A DNA stretch of 64,000 nucleotides from Flavobacteriaceae bacterium EG-1 (GTDB lineage Bacteria; Bacteroidota; Bacteroidia; Flavobacteriales; Flavobacteriaceae), in NCBI RefSeq assembly GCF_009649685.1, contig NZ_WJPK01000004.1, positions 62,001-126,000 on the forward strand, read 5' to 3'. A model generated the notes under the pieces. That model did not search any database and had not been told where the DNA came from. It saw only the letters and a list, made by a program, of their open reading frames with translations. The position numbers were made by a program, and so were the translations under genes. Below, one piece after another: positions 17,781 through 26,391 of this stretch; positions within the stretch are counted from its first letter, which is position 1; every line of letters begins with the position of its first letter.

Positions 17781-18341
17781 TTATTTGCCGACTACTACCT
17801 TCGGATGCCTGATGATTTTATCACCTAATTTAAATCCCTTTTCCACAACATCAATAATCTTTCCTTTCAATTTGGATTTTGGAGCTGGTATTTGAGTAAT
17901 TGCATCATGTATTTCAGCGTCAAAAACATCTCCTTGTTTTGCCTTAACTTCTTCAAGACCTTTAGACTTTAAAGTTTCACGAAGCTTATTGCTAATTAAC
18001 TCTACTCCTTTAAAAGACTCCTTATCTTCTGATTTCTTTAGCTCTGGTAATGCCCGATCAAAATCATCAAGTACAGGTAGCATAGCCACAATAACTTCTT
18101 GACCCGCCGTCTTAAATAAATCCATTCGCTCTTTTGAAGTACGTTTTTTGTAATTCTCGAATTCTGCGAAAAGTCGTAAGAACTTTTCTTTTTCTTTAGC
18201 TAAATCACTTCTAAGCTCATCCTCAACAGAAATTTCCTCTTCTATATTTTCAGTTTCCTGTTGCTCTCCCGTAACCTCGGTTTCATGAAGTATTTCATCT
18301 AATTCTTCAGTGCTATCTTTTTCACTCATGGCTTGTGTCAT
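17781..18341 (-). CDS. grpE: Nucleotide exchange factor GrpE
   Basis: The DnaK nucleotide exchange factor (186 aa). A long acidic, probably disordered N-terminus (1-45) precedes the coiled-coil helix (about 45-110, with FAEFENYKKRTSKE) and the C-terminal beta domain (about 125-186, DAITQIPAP, GFKLGDKIIRHPKVVV). The Met at residue 5 (18329) is an alternative start. It forms an operon with dnaJ; dnaK is not nearby. A full -7 box and a direct repeat lie upstream. Confidence 0.95.
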   Translation of the reverse strand: MTQAMSEKDSTEELDEILHETEVTGEQQETENIEEEISVEDELRSDLAKEKEKFLRLFAEFENYKKRTSKERMDLFKTAGQEVIVAMLPVLDDFDRALPELKKSEDKESFKGVELISNKLRETLKSKGLEEVKAKQGDVFDAEIHDAITQIPAPKSKLKGKIIDVVEKGFKLGDKIIRHPKVVVGK

Positions 18342-18363
18342 TTTTTATCCATTCATGGAATGG

Positions 18364-18402
18364 CAAAAGTACTGCCAATTCTTAAAAAATGTCATAATGT
18401 CA
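18364..18402 (-). promoter_or_regulatory. grpE-dnaJ promoter with direct repeat
   Basis: On the minus strand a full -7 box TACTTTTG (plus coordinates 18364-18371) lies 22 nt before the grpE ATG. Two identical heptamers (AATGTCA on the plus strand, 18388-18394 and 18396-18402) occupy the region where the -33 element should be. The 8-nt period and position suggest a binding site for a heat-shock regulator; that reading is inferred. There is no CIRCE element. Confidence 0.5.
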
Positions 18403-18487
18403 CAAACTTTTTGAAAAATCGGTCAATTCGTGAATTGTTAAAACAATTTTGACCTGATATGAATAGAATTGCTTTTAGCAATTACAC

Positions 18488-19435
18488 TTAAAAAAGGCCA
18501 ACACTATTTGCCCCCTGTATTTCTTTTTGACCATAAATTGATTGCAGAGCTGAAGAAATGTTTGGGTGTTTGAAGATAAACCCATCTTCCTCAATCTTTT
18601 TAGAACTGACACGCTGACTGGAAAGCACTAAATAAGACATTTTTCCTAAAATCAATTTAATTATAGATGCTGGAATATTAGGTAATATTAATGGCCTTTG
18701 CACAGCTTTGGCAATTTCTTTAATTAATTTATTCTGTGAAACTGGATTCGGTGCTACTGCGTTGTAATTGCCATTTAAGTTATTTTTAGCTGTAAAAAGA
18801 AAAATACGAGCTAAATCAGTAATATTAATCCAAGATTGCCATTGTTTACCACTACCAAAAGCAGCACCCGCATACAGTTTTACGGGTGTGGCCATCTGGG
18901 GTAATGCACCACCATCTGCTGCAAGCACAAGACCAATTCGTATTTTAGTAACGGTTATTTTTAACGATTTAAAACTATCTACCTCATTTTCCCATAATTT
19001 AACAACTTCCCCTAAAAAACTATTATCTACATTTTTTTCTTTTTCATCGTAATATTTTTCCAAGGAACTTGGATAAATTCCAATTGCTGAGGCCGATATA
19101 AAAGATTTTATATCGTGCGATTCTAAATTATTTATTGCATTATATAGCGTACTTATTGAGTTAATCCTACTATCAATAATTTTCTTCTTATACGATTTAC
19201 TCCATCTCTTAGCTATTGTAGCTCCAGCGAGATTAATAATCACCGAAACCCCTTTAAAACAATTATTATCTAATTCACCGGTTTTTGGATTCCAGTAAAA
19301 ACCATGGTAATTTTCTTTAGAAACTATCTTATTTCGACTTGTAGTTAGGTAATTAACAGCAATACCATTAGCATGACAAAGTCGCACTATTTCTTTGCCC
19401 ACCAACCCAGTTGCTCCTGTAATTAAATACCTCAT
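18488..19435 (-). CDS. TIGR01777-family NAD(P)-dependent epimerase-like protein
   Basis: An extended-SDR protein (315 aa) of the YfcH/TIGR01777 group, of uncertain substrate. The dinucleotide site GATGLVGKEI sits at residues 7-16, the conserved FISASAIGIYP (about 112-122) carries the catalytic Tyr, and a C-terminal DUF1731-like region (about 245-300) is present. It is monocistronic. A TACCTTTG -7 box ends only about 5 nt before the ATG, which suggests a leaderless message. Confidence 0.87.
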   Translation of the reverse strand: MRYLITGATGLVGKEIVRLCHANGIAVNYLTTSRNKIVSKENYHGFYWNPKTGELDNNCFKGVSVIINLAGATIAKRWSKSYKKKIIDSRINSISTLYNAINNLESHDIKSFISASAIGIYPSSLEKYYDEKEKNVDNSFLGEVVKLWENEVDSFKSLKITVTKIRIGLVLAADGGALPQMATPVKLYAGAAFGSGKQWQSWINITDLARIFLFTAKNNLNGNYNAVAPNPVSQNKLIKEIAKAVQRPLILPNIPASIIKLILGKMSYLVLSSQRVSSKKIEEDGFIFKHPNISSALQSIYGQKEIQGANSVGLF

Positions 19436-19439
19436 GCAA

Positions 19440-19447
19440 CAAAGGTA
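19440..19447 (-). promoter_or_regulatory. -7 box abutting the epimerase start codon
   Basis: Reads TACCTTTG on the minus strand, a full consensus match. The ATG at 19435 begins 4 nt after the box, so transcription would start at or next to the start codon. Confidence 0.5.
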
Positions 19448-19513
19448 TTAGTTAAAGTGCTTGTTACCTTGCACTTTAATTATGATTTAACATCTTTTGC
19501 TCACGATAAACAG

Positions 19514-20179
19514 TTAAGCCAGTTTCGTAGCCCGTAACATCTCTCTTTTACCAGGCGGACCAGGTAGTTTTTCCACAGAAAAGCCAACAGCCCTCATGGC
19601 TCTTCTTACACTTCCTTTTGCGGAATATGTAACCAAAACTGCTTTTGTTTTCATTGCCCTATACATTTTTTCAAAAAGAATTTCTGTCCAAAGTTCAGGT
19701 TGTACACGAGCCCCAAAGGCATCAAAATAAATAAGATCAAAAGCATTAACATCTTCAATATTTAAAAAATTTTGCTGTCTTTTTGTTAGTATAAATTCTT
19801 CTGTTAGAACAATGTTAGACTCCCATCTACTTTCATGCATCTTACTAAATTCTTCTGCTAAATCTTCAGCTTTCAAACATGTAATATAATTTAATTGGTC
19901 TAACTCATTCTTGGACACCGGATAAGCTTCAATACCAGTATAATTAACTTTTAAATTAGAAGATTTACTACACATTAGTGTAATTAACGCATTTAAACCT
20001 GTACCAAAACCTATTTCTAGTATTGAAATTTCTTGATCCCTAAATAGATTGAGTCCGTTTTTAATAAAAACATGCTTTGCTTCTTGTACGGCCCCATGAA
20101 TAGAATGATATTGTTCATTCAACTCTTCGATTTGAATGGTCTTTGATCCATCAGAAGTAGTAATTATTTTTCTATTCAC
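19514..20179 (-). CDS. mnmD: tRNA (mnm5s2U34) methyltransferase MnmD, free-standing
   Basis: A SAM-dependent methyltransferase (221 aa) catalysing the last methylation in mnm5s2U34 synthesis at the tRNA wobble position. It shows the SAM motif EIGFGTGLNALI (about 55-66), DLIYFDAFG (about 145-153) and the family C-terminus PGPPGKREMLRA. E. coli fuses this domain to the oxidase MnmC1; here it is alone, as usual in this phylum. The start is GTG (20179); the upstream frame closes at once. It lies 11 nt downstream of the DUF4920 gene. Confidence 0.9.
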   Translation of the reverse strand: MNRKIITTSDGSKTIQIEELNEQYHSIHGAVQEAKHVFIKNGLNLFRDQEISILEIGFGTGLNALITLMCSKSSNLKVNYTGIEAYPVSKNELDQLNYITCLKAEDLAEEFSKMHESRWESNIVLTEEFILTKRQQNFLNIEDVNAFDLIYFDAFGARVQPELWTEILFEKMYRAMKTKAVLVTYSAKGSVRRAMRAVGFSVEKLPGPPGKREMLRATKLA

Positions 20180-20190
20180 TGTCTTTCTAC

Positions 20191-20694
20191 TTATTTCTTT
20201 ATTAAAACCCCTTCAGCAATAAAGCTATACGTCTTTTTTGGTGTTGTTATTCTATCGATTTCTTCCTGTTGTTTACCACTATCTTTTGCATAATGTTTTT
20301 GTTCTTCAACGCTAATATTATTTACAAAAGCATTTCCATCAACAACGACTTCTTTTCCTTTAATATCCAATGGCATAAAAAAGCTATAATCTTTAAACTT
20401 AACCATTGCTTCTTCTCCTTTATCCAATTCTAATTTCATCCAACAACCCTTTACTTTACAAACATCCAGCACTGTGGCCGAAAATTTTGTTTGAATTGAG
20501 TCAATCGATTCAAGATTTTGGTATTTATTGTACATCATTTTACTAGAAATACTATTGGTGGCACTAATTTTTTCACCAAAAGCATCATATCCTATTTCCT
20601 GTTTTTCATCAAGTTGCACATTAGACTTAACCTCTTGTGCAGCAGATATATTAAAAACAAGTAAAAACGTAACTAATTGATAAAATCGATACAT
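20191..20694 (-). CDS. DUF4920 secreted protein
   Basis: A 167-residue exported protein with a signal peptide (about residues 1-19, ending ISAAQ). The DUF4920 domain covers about 35-165 and has a conserved CKVKGCWMKL segment, with two cysteines that could bind metal or form a disulfide. The fold is probably OB-like and the function is unknown. It is the first gene of a two-gene unit with mnmD, which probably reflects shared transcription and not a shared task. Confidence 0.8.
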   Translation of the reverse strand: MYRFYQLVTFLLVFNISAAQEVKSNVQLDEKQEIGYDAFGEKISATNSISSKMMYNKYQNLESIDSIQTKFSATVLDVCKVKGCWMKLELDKGEEAMVKFKDYSFFMPLDIKGKEVVVDGNAFVNNISVEEQKHYAKDSGKQQEEIDRITTPKKTYSFIAEGVLIKK

Positions 20695-20800
20695 AATTCA
20701 CAAAAATTAGATTCAAACAATAAAATTCGTCAATTTTAATTGAAAAAGCTCGGGTAGATGATAGAATTAGTTAATTTTATTCTTTAAAACTGATTATAAT

Positions 20801-21871
20801 ATGAACCCAAGTACACTTGACATTCAAATAAAGAAGGCTAAAAGTTCTAAAATTGGCCAAGTTGATTTCAACAACCTTGCTTTTGGAAGCATTTTTTCTG
20901 ACCACATGCTTGTCTGCGATTTTAAGAACGGAGCTTGGGAAGCACCTAAAATAGTCCCTTATGGACCGATATCATTGCAACCATCTGCAAAAATATTCCA
21001 TTACGGACAATCTATTTTTGAGGGCATGAAAGCCTATAAAGATGAAGAAGACACTATTTGGTTATTTAGACCAAAAGACAATCATGCAAGGTTTAATATT
21101 TCTGCTAGCCGAATGGCCATGCCAGAAATTCCAGAAGATTACTTTATGGAAGGCTTAGAAACTCTATTAAATGTAGATAAACAATGGATTCCAACAACAG
21201 ATGGAAGTGCTATGTATATTCGTCCATTTATGTTCGCTTCAGGTGAAGGGTTTCATGCATCACCCGCAGACGAATATAAATTTATTATTTGTTTAGCGCC
21301 TTCTGGAGCATATTTTTCAGGAAAAGTAAAAGTTCTTATCGAACAAAAATATTCTAGATCGGCAAATGGTGGTGTTGGATATGCTAAAACTGGAGGTAAT
21401 TATGCGGGACAATTTCATCCTACGCAGTTGGCAAAAGAAAAAGGGTACCAGCAGGTTATTTGGACCGATGATCATAATCATGAAAATATTGAAGAAGCCG
21501 GAGCAATGAACATATTTGTTCGTATTGGAGATACTTTAATTACCGGCCCTACCAGTGACCGAATTTTAGATGGTATTACCCGAAAGAGTATACTTCAAAT
21601 AGCTGAAGCTAATAATATTAAAACAGAAGTTAGAACGCTAACTGTCACTGAGGTTGTAACGGCTGCAAACAACGGAACACTTAAAGAAATGTTCGGTGCA
21701 GGTACAGCAGCAGTAGTATCACCAATTTCTGCATTTGGTTATAAAGATCAAGATTATGAACTGCCAGTAGTTAAAGATGGCTATGCAGATTTAATGAAAA
21801 AGACTATAACAGATATTCAATACAACAGAGTTGAAGATAGTTATGGGTGGCGCTATCGAGTTACACAATAA
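20801..21871 (+). CDS. ilvE: Branched-chain amino acid aminotransferase
   Basis: A PLP-dependent class IV aminotransferase (356 aa) for the last step of Leu, Ile and Val synthesis and the first of their breakdown. The length and the IFHYGQSIFEGMKAY block (about 65-79) mark the long (BCAT II) type. The Schiff-base Lys lies in YAKTGGNYA (about 191-199). FGAGTAAVVSPI and SDRILDGITRKSI bind phosphate and cofactor. It is monocistronic, ending at a hairpin terminator; I see no T-box or leader peptide. Confidence 0.93.
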   Translation: MNPSTLDIQIKKAKSSKIGQVDFNNLAFGSIFSDHMLVCDFKNGAWEAPKIVPYGPISLQPSAKIFHYGQSIFEGMKAYKDEEDTIWLFRPKDNHARFNISASRMAMPEIPEDYFMEGLETLLNVDKQWIPTTDGSAMYIRPFMFASGEGFHASPADEYKFIICLAPSGAYFSGKVKVLIEQKYSRSANGGVGYAKTGGNYAGQFHPTQLAKEKGYQQVIWTDDHNHENIEEAGAMNIFVRIGDTLITGPTSDRILDGITRKSILQIAEANNIKTEVRTLTVTEVVTAANNGTLKEMFGAGTAAVVSPISAFGYKDQDYELPVVKDGYADLMKKTITDIQYNRVEDSYGWRYRVTQ

Positions 21872-21901
21872 TAAACTTCATTAAAATTATTTAAAAAAAC
21901 A

Positions 21902-21931
21902 AAACCCTGATGTCTCCATCAGGGTTTCTGT
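21902..21931 (+). terminator. Terminator after ilvE
   Basis: A perfect 11-bp stem (AAACCCTGATG / CATCAGGGTTT) with a TCTC loop; the T-tract is short and interrupted. Confidence 0.75.
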
Positions 21932-22090
21932 CATTGATTCAACTATACTAAACACTAACCATTAACTATAAACATATAGTCTTATCAATAACCAATTTTT
22001 TTGACCTAAATGTAAGTTAAACTCTTCTATAGACGACTATTAATTTGAAAAGTTACATTCACAACTACTTTTTAACACCAAATTTAACAA

Positions 22091-22450
22091 ATGAAGAAAA
22101 CACTTGTGCTTGGAGCCTCTTTAAAACCTAGTCGCTATAGTAATATGGCAGTAAATAAATTAATAGACCATAACATAGATACTGAAGCTTTTGGTTTAAA
22201 AGCAGGTAAAATAGGGCGTGTACAAATAAAGACCAATTTTAACGAATTTCAAAATATTCATACCGTTACATTGTACATTGGTCCAAAACGACAACCAGAA
22301 TACTACAATGCTATATTAAAATTAGCACCCAAAAGAGTTATATTTAATCCGGGAACTGAAAACCCAGAACTATATAACATACTAAAATACAATAAGATAG
22401 AATTTGAAACATCCTGCACTTTAGTTCTTTTATCTACAAATCAATACTGA
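22091..22450 (+). CDS. CoA-binding (YccU-type) Rossmann protein
   Basis: A 119-residue protein of the CoA-binding family, a stand-alone version of the domain found in succinyl-CoA synthetase alpha. KTLVLGASLKPSRYSNMA (residues 3-20) forms the nucleotide-binding loop, and a Gly-rich FNPGTENPE lies at about 90-98. The family usually has 120-140 residues, so this is full length. The ligand and role are unproven. It stands alone. Confidence 0.82.
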   Translation: MKKTLVLGASLKPSRYSNMAVNKLIDHNIDTEAFGLKAGKIGRVQIKTNFNEFQNIHTVTLYIGPKRQPEYYNAILKLAPKRVIFNPGTENPELYNILKYNKIEFETSCTLVLLSTNQY

Positions 22451-22552
22451 ATTATCTTACAATAAACTATTAGATGAAATGCACTAAATTTTAACACTTT
22501 CTTTAACATTTATAACGATAAAATTCAACCTTTTATCGCAACAATTGAAGCA

Positions 22553-24022
22553 TTACACTTTATTATTTTTATTACGAATTAACCATAACCCAATAAAAGT
22601 AATAAGACCATTTATAGGTAATAATTCATAACCAAAAACGTATCCACCAAGACTTTCTTTTGGTATTTTTCCTAATATAAATGTTAACAGCACAGAAAGT
22701 AATGCTATTATCCAAACATATTTGTCTTTCACCTTATATTTTGTTAGTATCCCAAACGAAAACAAGCCTAATAGTGGTCCGTATGTGTATCCTGCTGCCT
22801 TTAGAAGGCCATCAATTACGTTAGTATCTAGAACATATTTAAAAATAATTACAACTAAAACAAGTAAAATACTCATAGTAATATGAACTTTTTTGCGAGT
22901 ACTTTTTTGTTCGGCCTCCGGTAATTTCTCTATACCTAAAAAATCTACACAAAAAGAAGTAGTCAAAGAGGTTAATGCGCTATCTGCGCTACTATATGCT
23001 GCCGCTATAAGACCTAACATAAACGTTGTTCCCACTACTATTCCTAAATTACTTTTTAATGCAATTTCAGGAAATAACAAATCAGTTTTTACTTGGCCAT
23101 CCATCATTGGTATAGCAATATTAAACTTATCAGCATATATAAAAAGTAACGCACCCAACAACATGAAGATAAGTGTAACTACTCCCAAAGTTAAACTGAA
23201 TGACACCATATTCTTTTTAGCATCTCCAAGGTTTTTACACGTAAGATTCTTTTGCATCATATCTTGATCAAGCCCGGTCATACAAATTGTTACGAACATG
23301 CCACCAAAAAATGATTTTAAAAAGTAATTAGGTGCAAAGAAATCATCGGTAAAAAAAGTTTGACTGTACTGCTTAAACTCCTTAGAATCAAGAAACTCAC
23401 TAACCGTCCAATTTAATTCATTTAAAATAAAATAAATTGAAAAACCAACAGAAAGCAACATAAACAGAGTTTGTAATGTATCTGTCCATACAATAGTTTT
23501 TATTCCTCCTTTAAATGTATACACCCAAATTAATAATATTGAAATTGTCACTGTCAATTCAAAAGGCACACCCAATTCATCAAAAACAAACTGCTGTAAT
23601 ACAATGGCAACTAGAAATAATCGAAAAGCGGCACCAATAACACGTGAAATAAAAAACGATATTGCTCCAACTTTATGACTGACCACTCCAAACCTTCTGG
23701 CCAAATACTCATATATTGACGTAAGGTTCCATTTATAATAAATGGGTAGTAAAACATAGGCTACAACAAAATAGCCTACCACATAACCCAATACTACCTG
23801 CATATAACTAAACTGAGAATCAGCAACCCAACCCGGTACAGATATAAAAGTTACACCTGAAAGCGAAGCACCAACCATACCAAATGCAACCAAATACCAT
23901 GGAGACGATTTACCTGCTTTAAAAAAATCCTCATTGCTATCGTTTTTACCTGTTAAATAAGAAATAATAATAAGTAATATAAAGTAGCCAGCGATTAGTA
24001 ATAAAATACTAGTTGGAGTCAT
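22553..24022 (-). CDS. Sodium:solute symporter (SSS family)
   Basis: An inner-membrane carrier (about 489 aa from the chosen start) with about 13 hydrophobic helices. It carries the SSS landmarks: [18 protein letters not shown] in the N-terminal third, a central [21 protein letters not shown] and [13 protein letters not shown] for the sodium site. The frame opens upstream at 24076, but the ATG at 24022 begins just before the first helix. The solute could be a sugar, proline, pantothenate or another; the sequence alone does not say. It is divergent from recR. Confidence 0.87.
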   Translation of the reverse strand: MTPTSILLLIAGYFILLIIISYLTGKNDSNEDFFKAGKSSPWYLVAFGMVGASLSGVTFISVPGWVADSQFSYMQVVLGYVVGYFVVAYVLLPIYYKWNLTSIYEYLARRFGVVSHKVGAISFFISRVIGAAFRLFLVAIVLQQFVFDELGVPFELTVTISILLIWVYTFKGGIKTIVWTDTLQTLFMLLSVGFSIYFILNELNWTVSEFLDSKEFKQYSQTFFTDDFFAPNYFLKSFFGGMFVTICMTGLDQDMMQKNLTCKNLGDAKKNMVSFSLTLGVVTLIFMLLGALLFIYADKFNIAIPMMDGQVKTDLLFPEIALKSNLGIVVGTTFMLGLIAAAYSSADSALTSLTTSFCVDFLGIEKLPEAEQKSTRKKVHITMSILLVLVVIIFKYVLDTNVIDGLLKAAGYTYGPLLGLFSFGILTKYKVKDKYVWIIALLSVLLTFILGKIPKESLGGYVFGYELLPINGLITFIGLWLIRNKNNKV

Positions 24023-24093
24023 AAAAGTTAATTTAAAATGCAAAATACAAATATTACATGATTTTAATGAGACCACTCATCAATCTAAAAGTG

Positions 24094-24101
24094 TAAATTT
24101 G
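24094..24101 (+). promoter_or_regulatory. -7 box abutting the recR start codon
   Basis: TAAATTTG is a full consensus match and ends 5 nt before the recR ATG, so the message would be leaderless or nearly so. Confidence 0.45.
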
Positions 24102-24106
24102 CATTT

Positions 24107-24727
24107 ATGGATTTCTCTTCTAAACTTCTAGAAAATGCAGTATATGAAATATCGCAATTACCAGGCATTGGTAAACGCACTGCACTTCGTCTTGTCTTAC
24201 ACCTTTTAAAGCAACCAGAGAATCAAACTAACAGTTTAGCTACAGCATTAGTAAGCTTAAGGAGCCAAATAAAATTCTGTAAATCATGCCACAATATTTC
24301 TGATGTTGATTTATGTGAAATTTGTGCTAACCCTAAAAGAGATGAAAATATCGTTTGTATTGTTGAAGACATTCGTGATGTTATGGCCATAGAAAACACA
24401 GGGCAGTTTAGAGGACTATACCATGTACTTGGCGGTAAAATTTCACCAATGGAAGGTATTGGCCCACAAGACCTAAATATAAGTTCATTGATAGCAAAAG
24501 CTAAAAGTGGTATTATTAAAGAAATAATATTTGCTTTGAGTTCTACTATGGAAGGTGACACCACCAATTTCTATATTTATAAACAAATTGAAGGGTTAGA
24601 AATTAGTACCTCTACAATTGCACGAGGAGTAGCCGTAGGTGACGAACTTGAATATGCCGATGAGGTGACATTAGGCCGAAGTATTATCAATAGAATTCCA
24701 TTTGAAGGGTCTTTAAAAGCGAATTAA
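24107..24727 (+). CDS. recR: Recombination mediator RecR
   Basis: RecFOR-pathway protein (206 aa) that helps load RecA at gapped DNA. It has an N-terminal HhH segment ([12 protein letters not shown], about 18-29) and a C4 zinc finger (CKSCHN and CEICAN, about 63-80). A Toprim domain (about 85-180, [13 protein letters not shown]) and a C-terminal Walker-B-like region follow. All motifs are intact and the length is normal. A weak terminator follows. Confidence 0.95.
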   Translation: MDFSSKLLENAVYEISQLPGIGKRTALRLVLHLLKQPENQTNSLATALVSLRSQIKFCKSCHNISDVDLCEICANPKRDENIVCIVEDIRDVMAIENTGQFRGLYHVLGGKISPMEGIGPQDLNISSLIAKAKSGIIKEIIFALSSTMEGDTTNFYIYKQIEGLEISTSTIARGVAVGDELEYADEVTLGRSIINRIPFEGSLKAN

Positions 24728-24753
24728 CACACCTTTAATTATTGCAATAAATT

Positions 24754-24773
24754 AAACGTTTCGGACGTTTTTT
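24754..24773 (+). terminator. Short terminator after recR
   Basis: A 6-bp stem AAACGT / ACGTTT with a TTCGG loop runs into a row of T. Short but in the right place, 26 nt past the stop. Confidence 0.5.
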
Positions 24774-24776
24774 ATT

Positions 24777-24784
24777 TACTTTTG
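24777..24784 (+). promoter_or_regulatory. -7 box of the E2 gene
   Basis: TACTTTTG, a full TAnnTTTG match, lies 35 nt before the ATG at 24820 and directly after the recR terminator. Confidence 0.5.
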
Positions 24785-24819
24785 TATAACATCTATTAAG
24801 ATTAGAGCGTACTTGAAAT

Positions 24820-26226
24820 ATGTCGAAATTCGAATTAAAATTACCAAGAATGGGTGAAAGTGTTGCAGAAGCAACATTGACAACATGGTTGAAGGAAATT
24901 GGAGAAACTATTGAGATGGATGAGGCTATTTTTGAAATTGCTACAGACAAAGTAGATTCAGAAGTTCCGAGTGAAGTTGAAGGTATTCTTATTGAAAAAA
25001 GATTTGACATAGATGATGTTGTTAAAGTAGGTGACGTAGTTGCAATAATAGAAGTGGATAACAACTCAATTGATGAATCTGACTCCATAGAAATTTCTAA
25101 TAAAGAAACTCCAATTGAAATAATTACCGAATTAGAAAACAATATTGAAAACGTAAAAGCAACAACAACTAATGTAAATCAAAATAGCGAAAGTTATCGT
25201 ACCAATGACGCCAATCGTTTTTATTCTCCATTAGTAAAAAATATTGCAAAACAAGAAGGAATTTCCGTCGAAGAATTAGATACAATAACAGGATCGGGTC
25301 TTGAAGGTAGAGTAACCAAAAATGATATTTTAGATTTCTTAGCCAATAAAAATTCTGCGCACACACAAACAGAAACCACAACAATAAACAAAATTGCCCC
25401 TGTTCAAAAAGCTGAGAAATTAGAGATCAAAGAAGCCACTACAGCCATGCCATCAAAAAAGCCGGCTACAGTAGAGACTGCTCAAAAACATCAAATAAGC
25501 ACAGTTAAAAATATCAGTGGTAATGAGGTGATAGAGATGACTCGCATGGGTAAAATGATTGCGAAACACATGTCTGATAGCATAGCGACTTCTGCTCATG
25601 TACAAAGTTTTATTGAAGTTGATGTTACCAATGTAGTTACATGGCGAAATAATGTTAAAGATGCTTTTGAGAAACGAGAAGATGAAAAACTCACCTTCAC
25701 TCCTATTTTTATTGAAGCTATAGCCAAAGCTTTAAAAAAATATCCAATGATGAATATTTCTGTTGATGGTGATACTGTTATAAAGAAAAAGAATATTAAC
25801 ATTGGTATGGCCGCAGCACTACCAGATGGCAACTTAATTGTACCTGTTATTAAAAATGCAGACCAATTAAATATGGTTGGTATGGCTAAAGTTGTTAATG
25901 ATTTAGCAAACAGATCTAGAAATAATGCCCTAAAACCAGACGAAGTACAAGATGGTACTTATACCGTTACCAATGTTGGTACATTTGGCAGTGTGTTTGG
26001 CACGCCCATTATCAATCAACCCCAAGTTGGAATTATGGCATTGGGTGCTATACGAAAAATTCCATCAGTTATTGAAACTAAGGAAGGAGATTTCATAGGT
26101 ATTCGTCATAAAATGTATCTTTCTCATAGTTACGACCACCGTGTTGTAAATGGTGCTCTAGGCAGTATGTTTGCAAAATCAATTGCTGATTATTTAGAAG
26201 CATGGGATATTAACAGAGAGATATAA
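24820..26226 (+). CDS. 2-oxo acid dehydrogenase E2 (dihydrolipoyl acyltransferase)
   Basis: The core acyltransferase of a 2-oxo acid dehydrogenase complex (468 aa). The lipoyl domain (1-80) has K44 in TDKVDSE as the lipoylation site. An acidic/Thr-rich linker follows, then the E1/E3-binding domain (about 135-172) and a second linker. The catalytic domain (about 235-468) ends with DHRVVNG, carrying the active His and Asp. The pattern fits the branched-chain or 2-oxoglutarate type better than pyruvate E2, but I cannot decide. E1 and E3 genes are not adjacent. Confidence 0.88.
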   Translation: MSKFELKLPRMGESVAEATLTTWLKEIGETIEMDEAIFEIATDKVDSEVPSEVEGILIEKRFDIDDVVKVGDVVAIIEVDNNSIDESDSIEISNKETPIEIITELENNIENVKATTTNVNQNSESYRTNDANRFYSPLVKNIAKQEGISVEELDTITGSGLEGRVTKNDILDFLANKNSAHTQTETTTINKIAPVQKAEKLEIKEATTAMPSKKPATVETAQKHQISTVKNISGNEVIEMTRMGKMIAKHMSDSIATSAHVQSFIEVDVTNVVTWRNNVKDAFEKREDEKLTFTPIFIEAIAKALKKYPMMNISVDGDTVIKKKNINIGMAAALPDGNLIVPVIKNADQLNMVGMAKVVNDLANRSRNNALKPDEVQDGTYTVTNVGTFGSVFGTPIINQPQVGIMALGAIRKIPSVIETKEGDFIGIRHKMYLSHSYDHRVVNGALGSMFAKSIADYLEAWDINREI

Positions 26227-26391
26227 TTTAAATATTCTTCATTTTTTATACCAAAAAACTCTTTCCATTTATTGAATTATTAATTTTAACAATTGTGAAC
26301 ATCTAATTTCACTATTAACATTATTCTAACATTCAATAGCTAAAGTAGGGCTTAACTTTAGCGAACCAATCAAGATTTACCAAAACCAATA

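Noticed and set aside
24735-25142. Serine/isoleucine-rich minus-strand frame
   Set aside because: Antisense of the E2 lipoyl and linker region; low-complexity translation explained by the Glu/Asp/Thr codons on the other strand.
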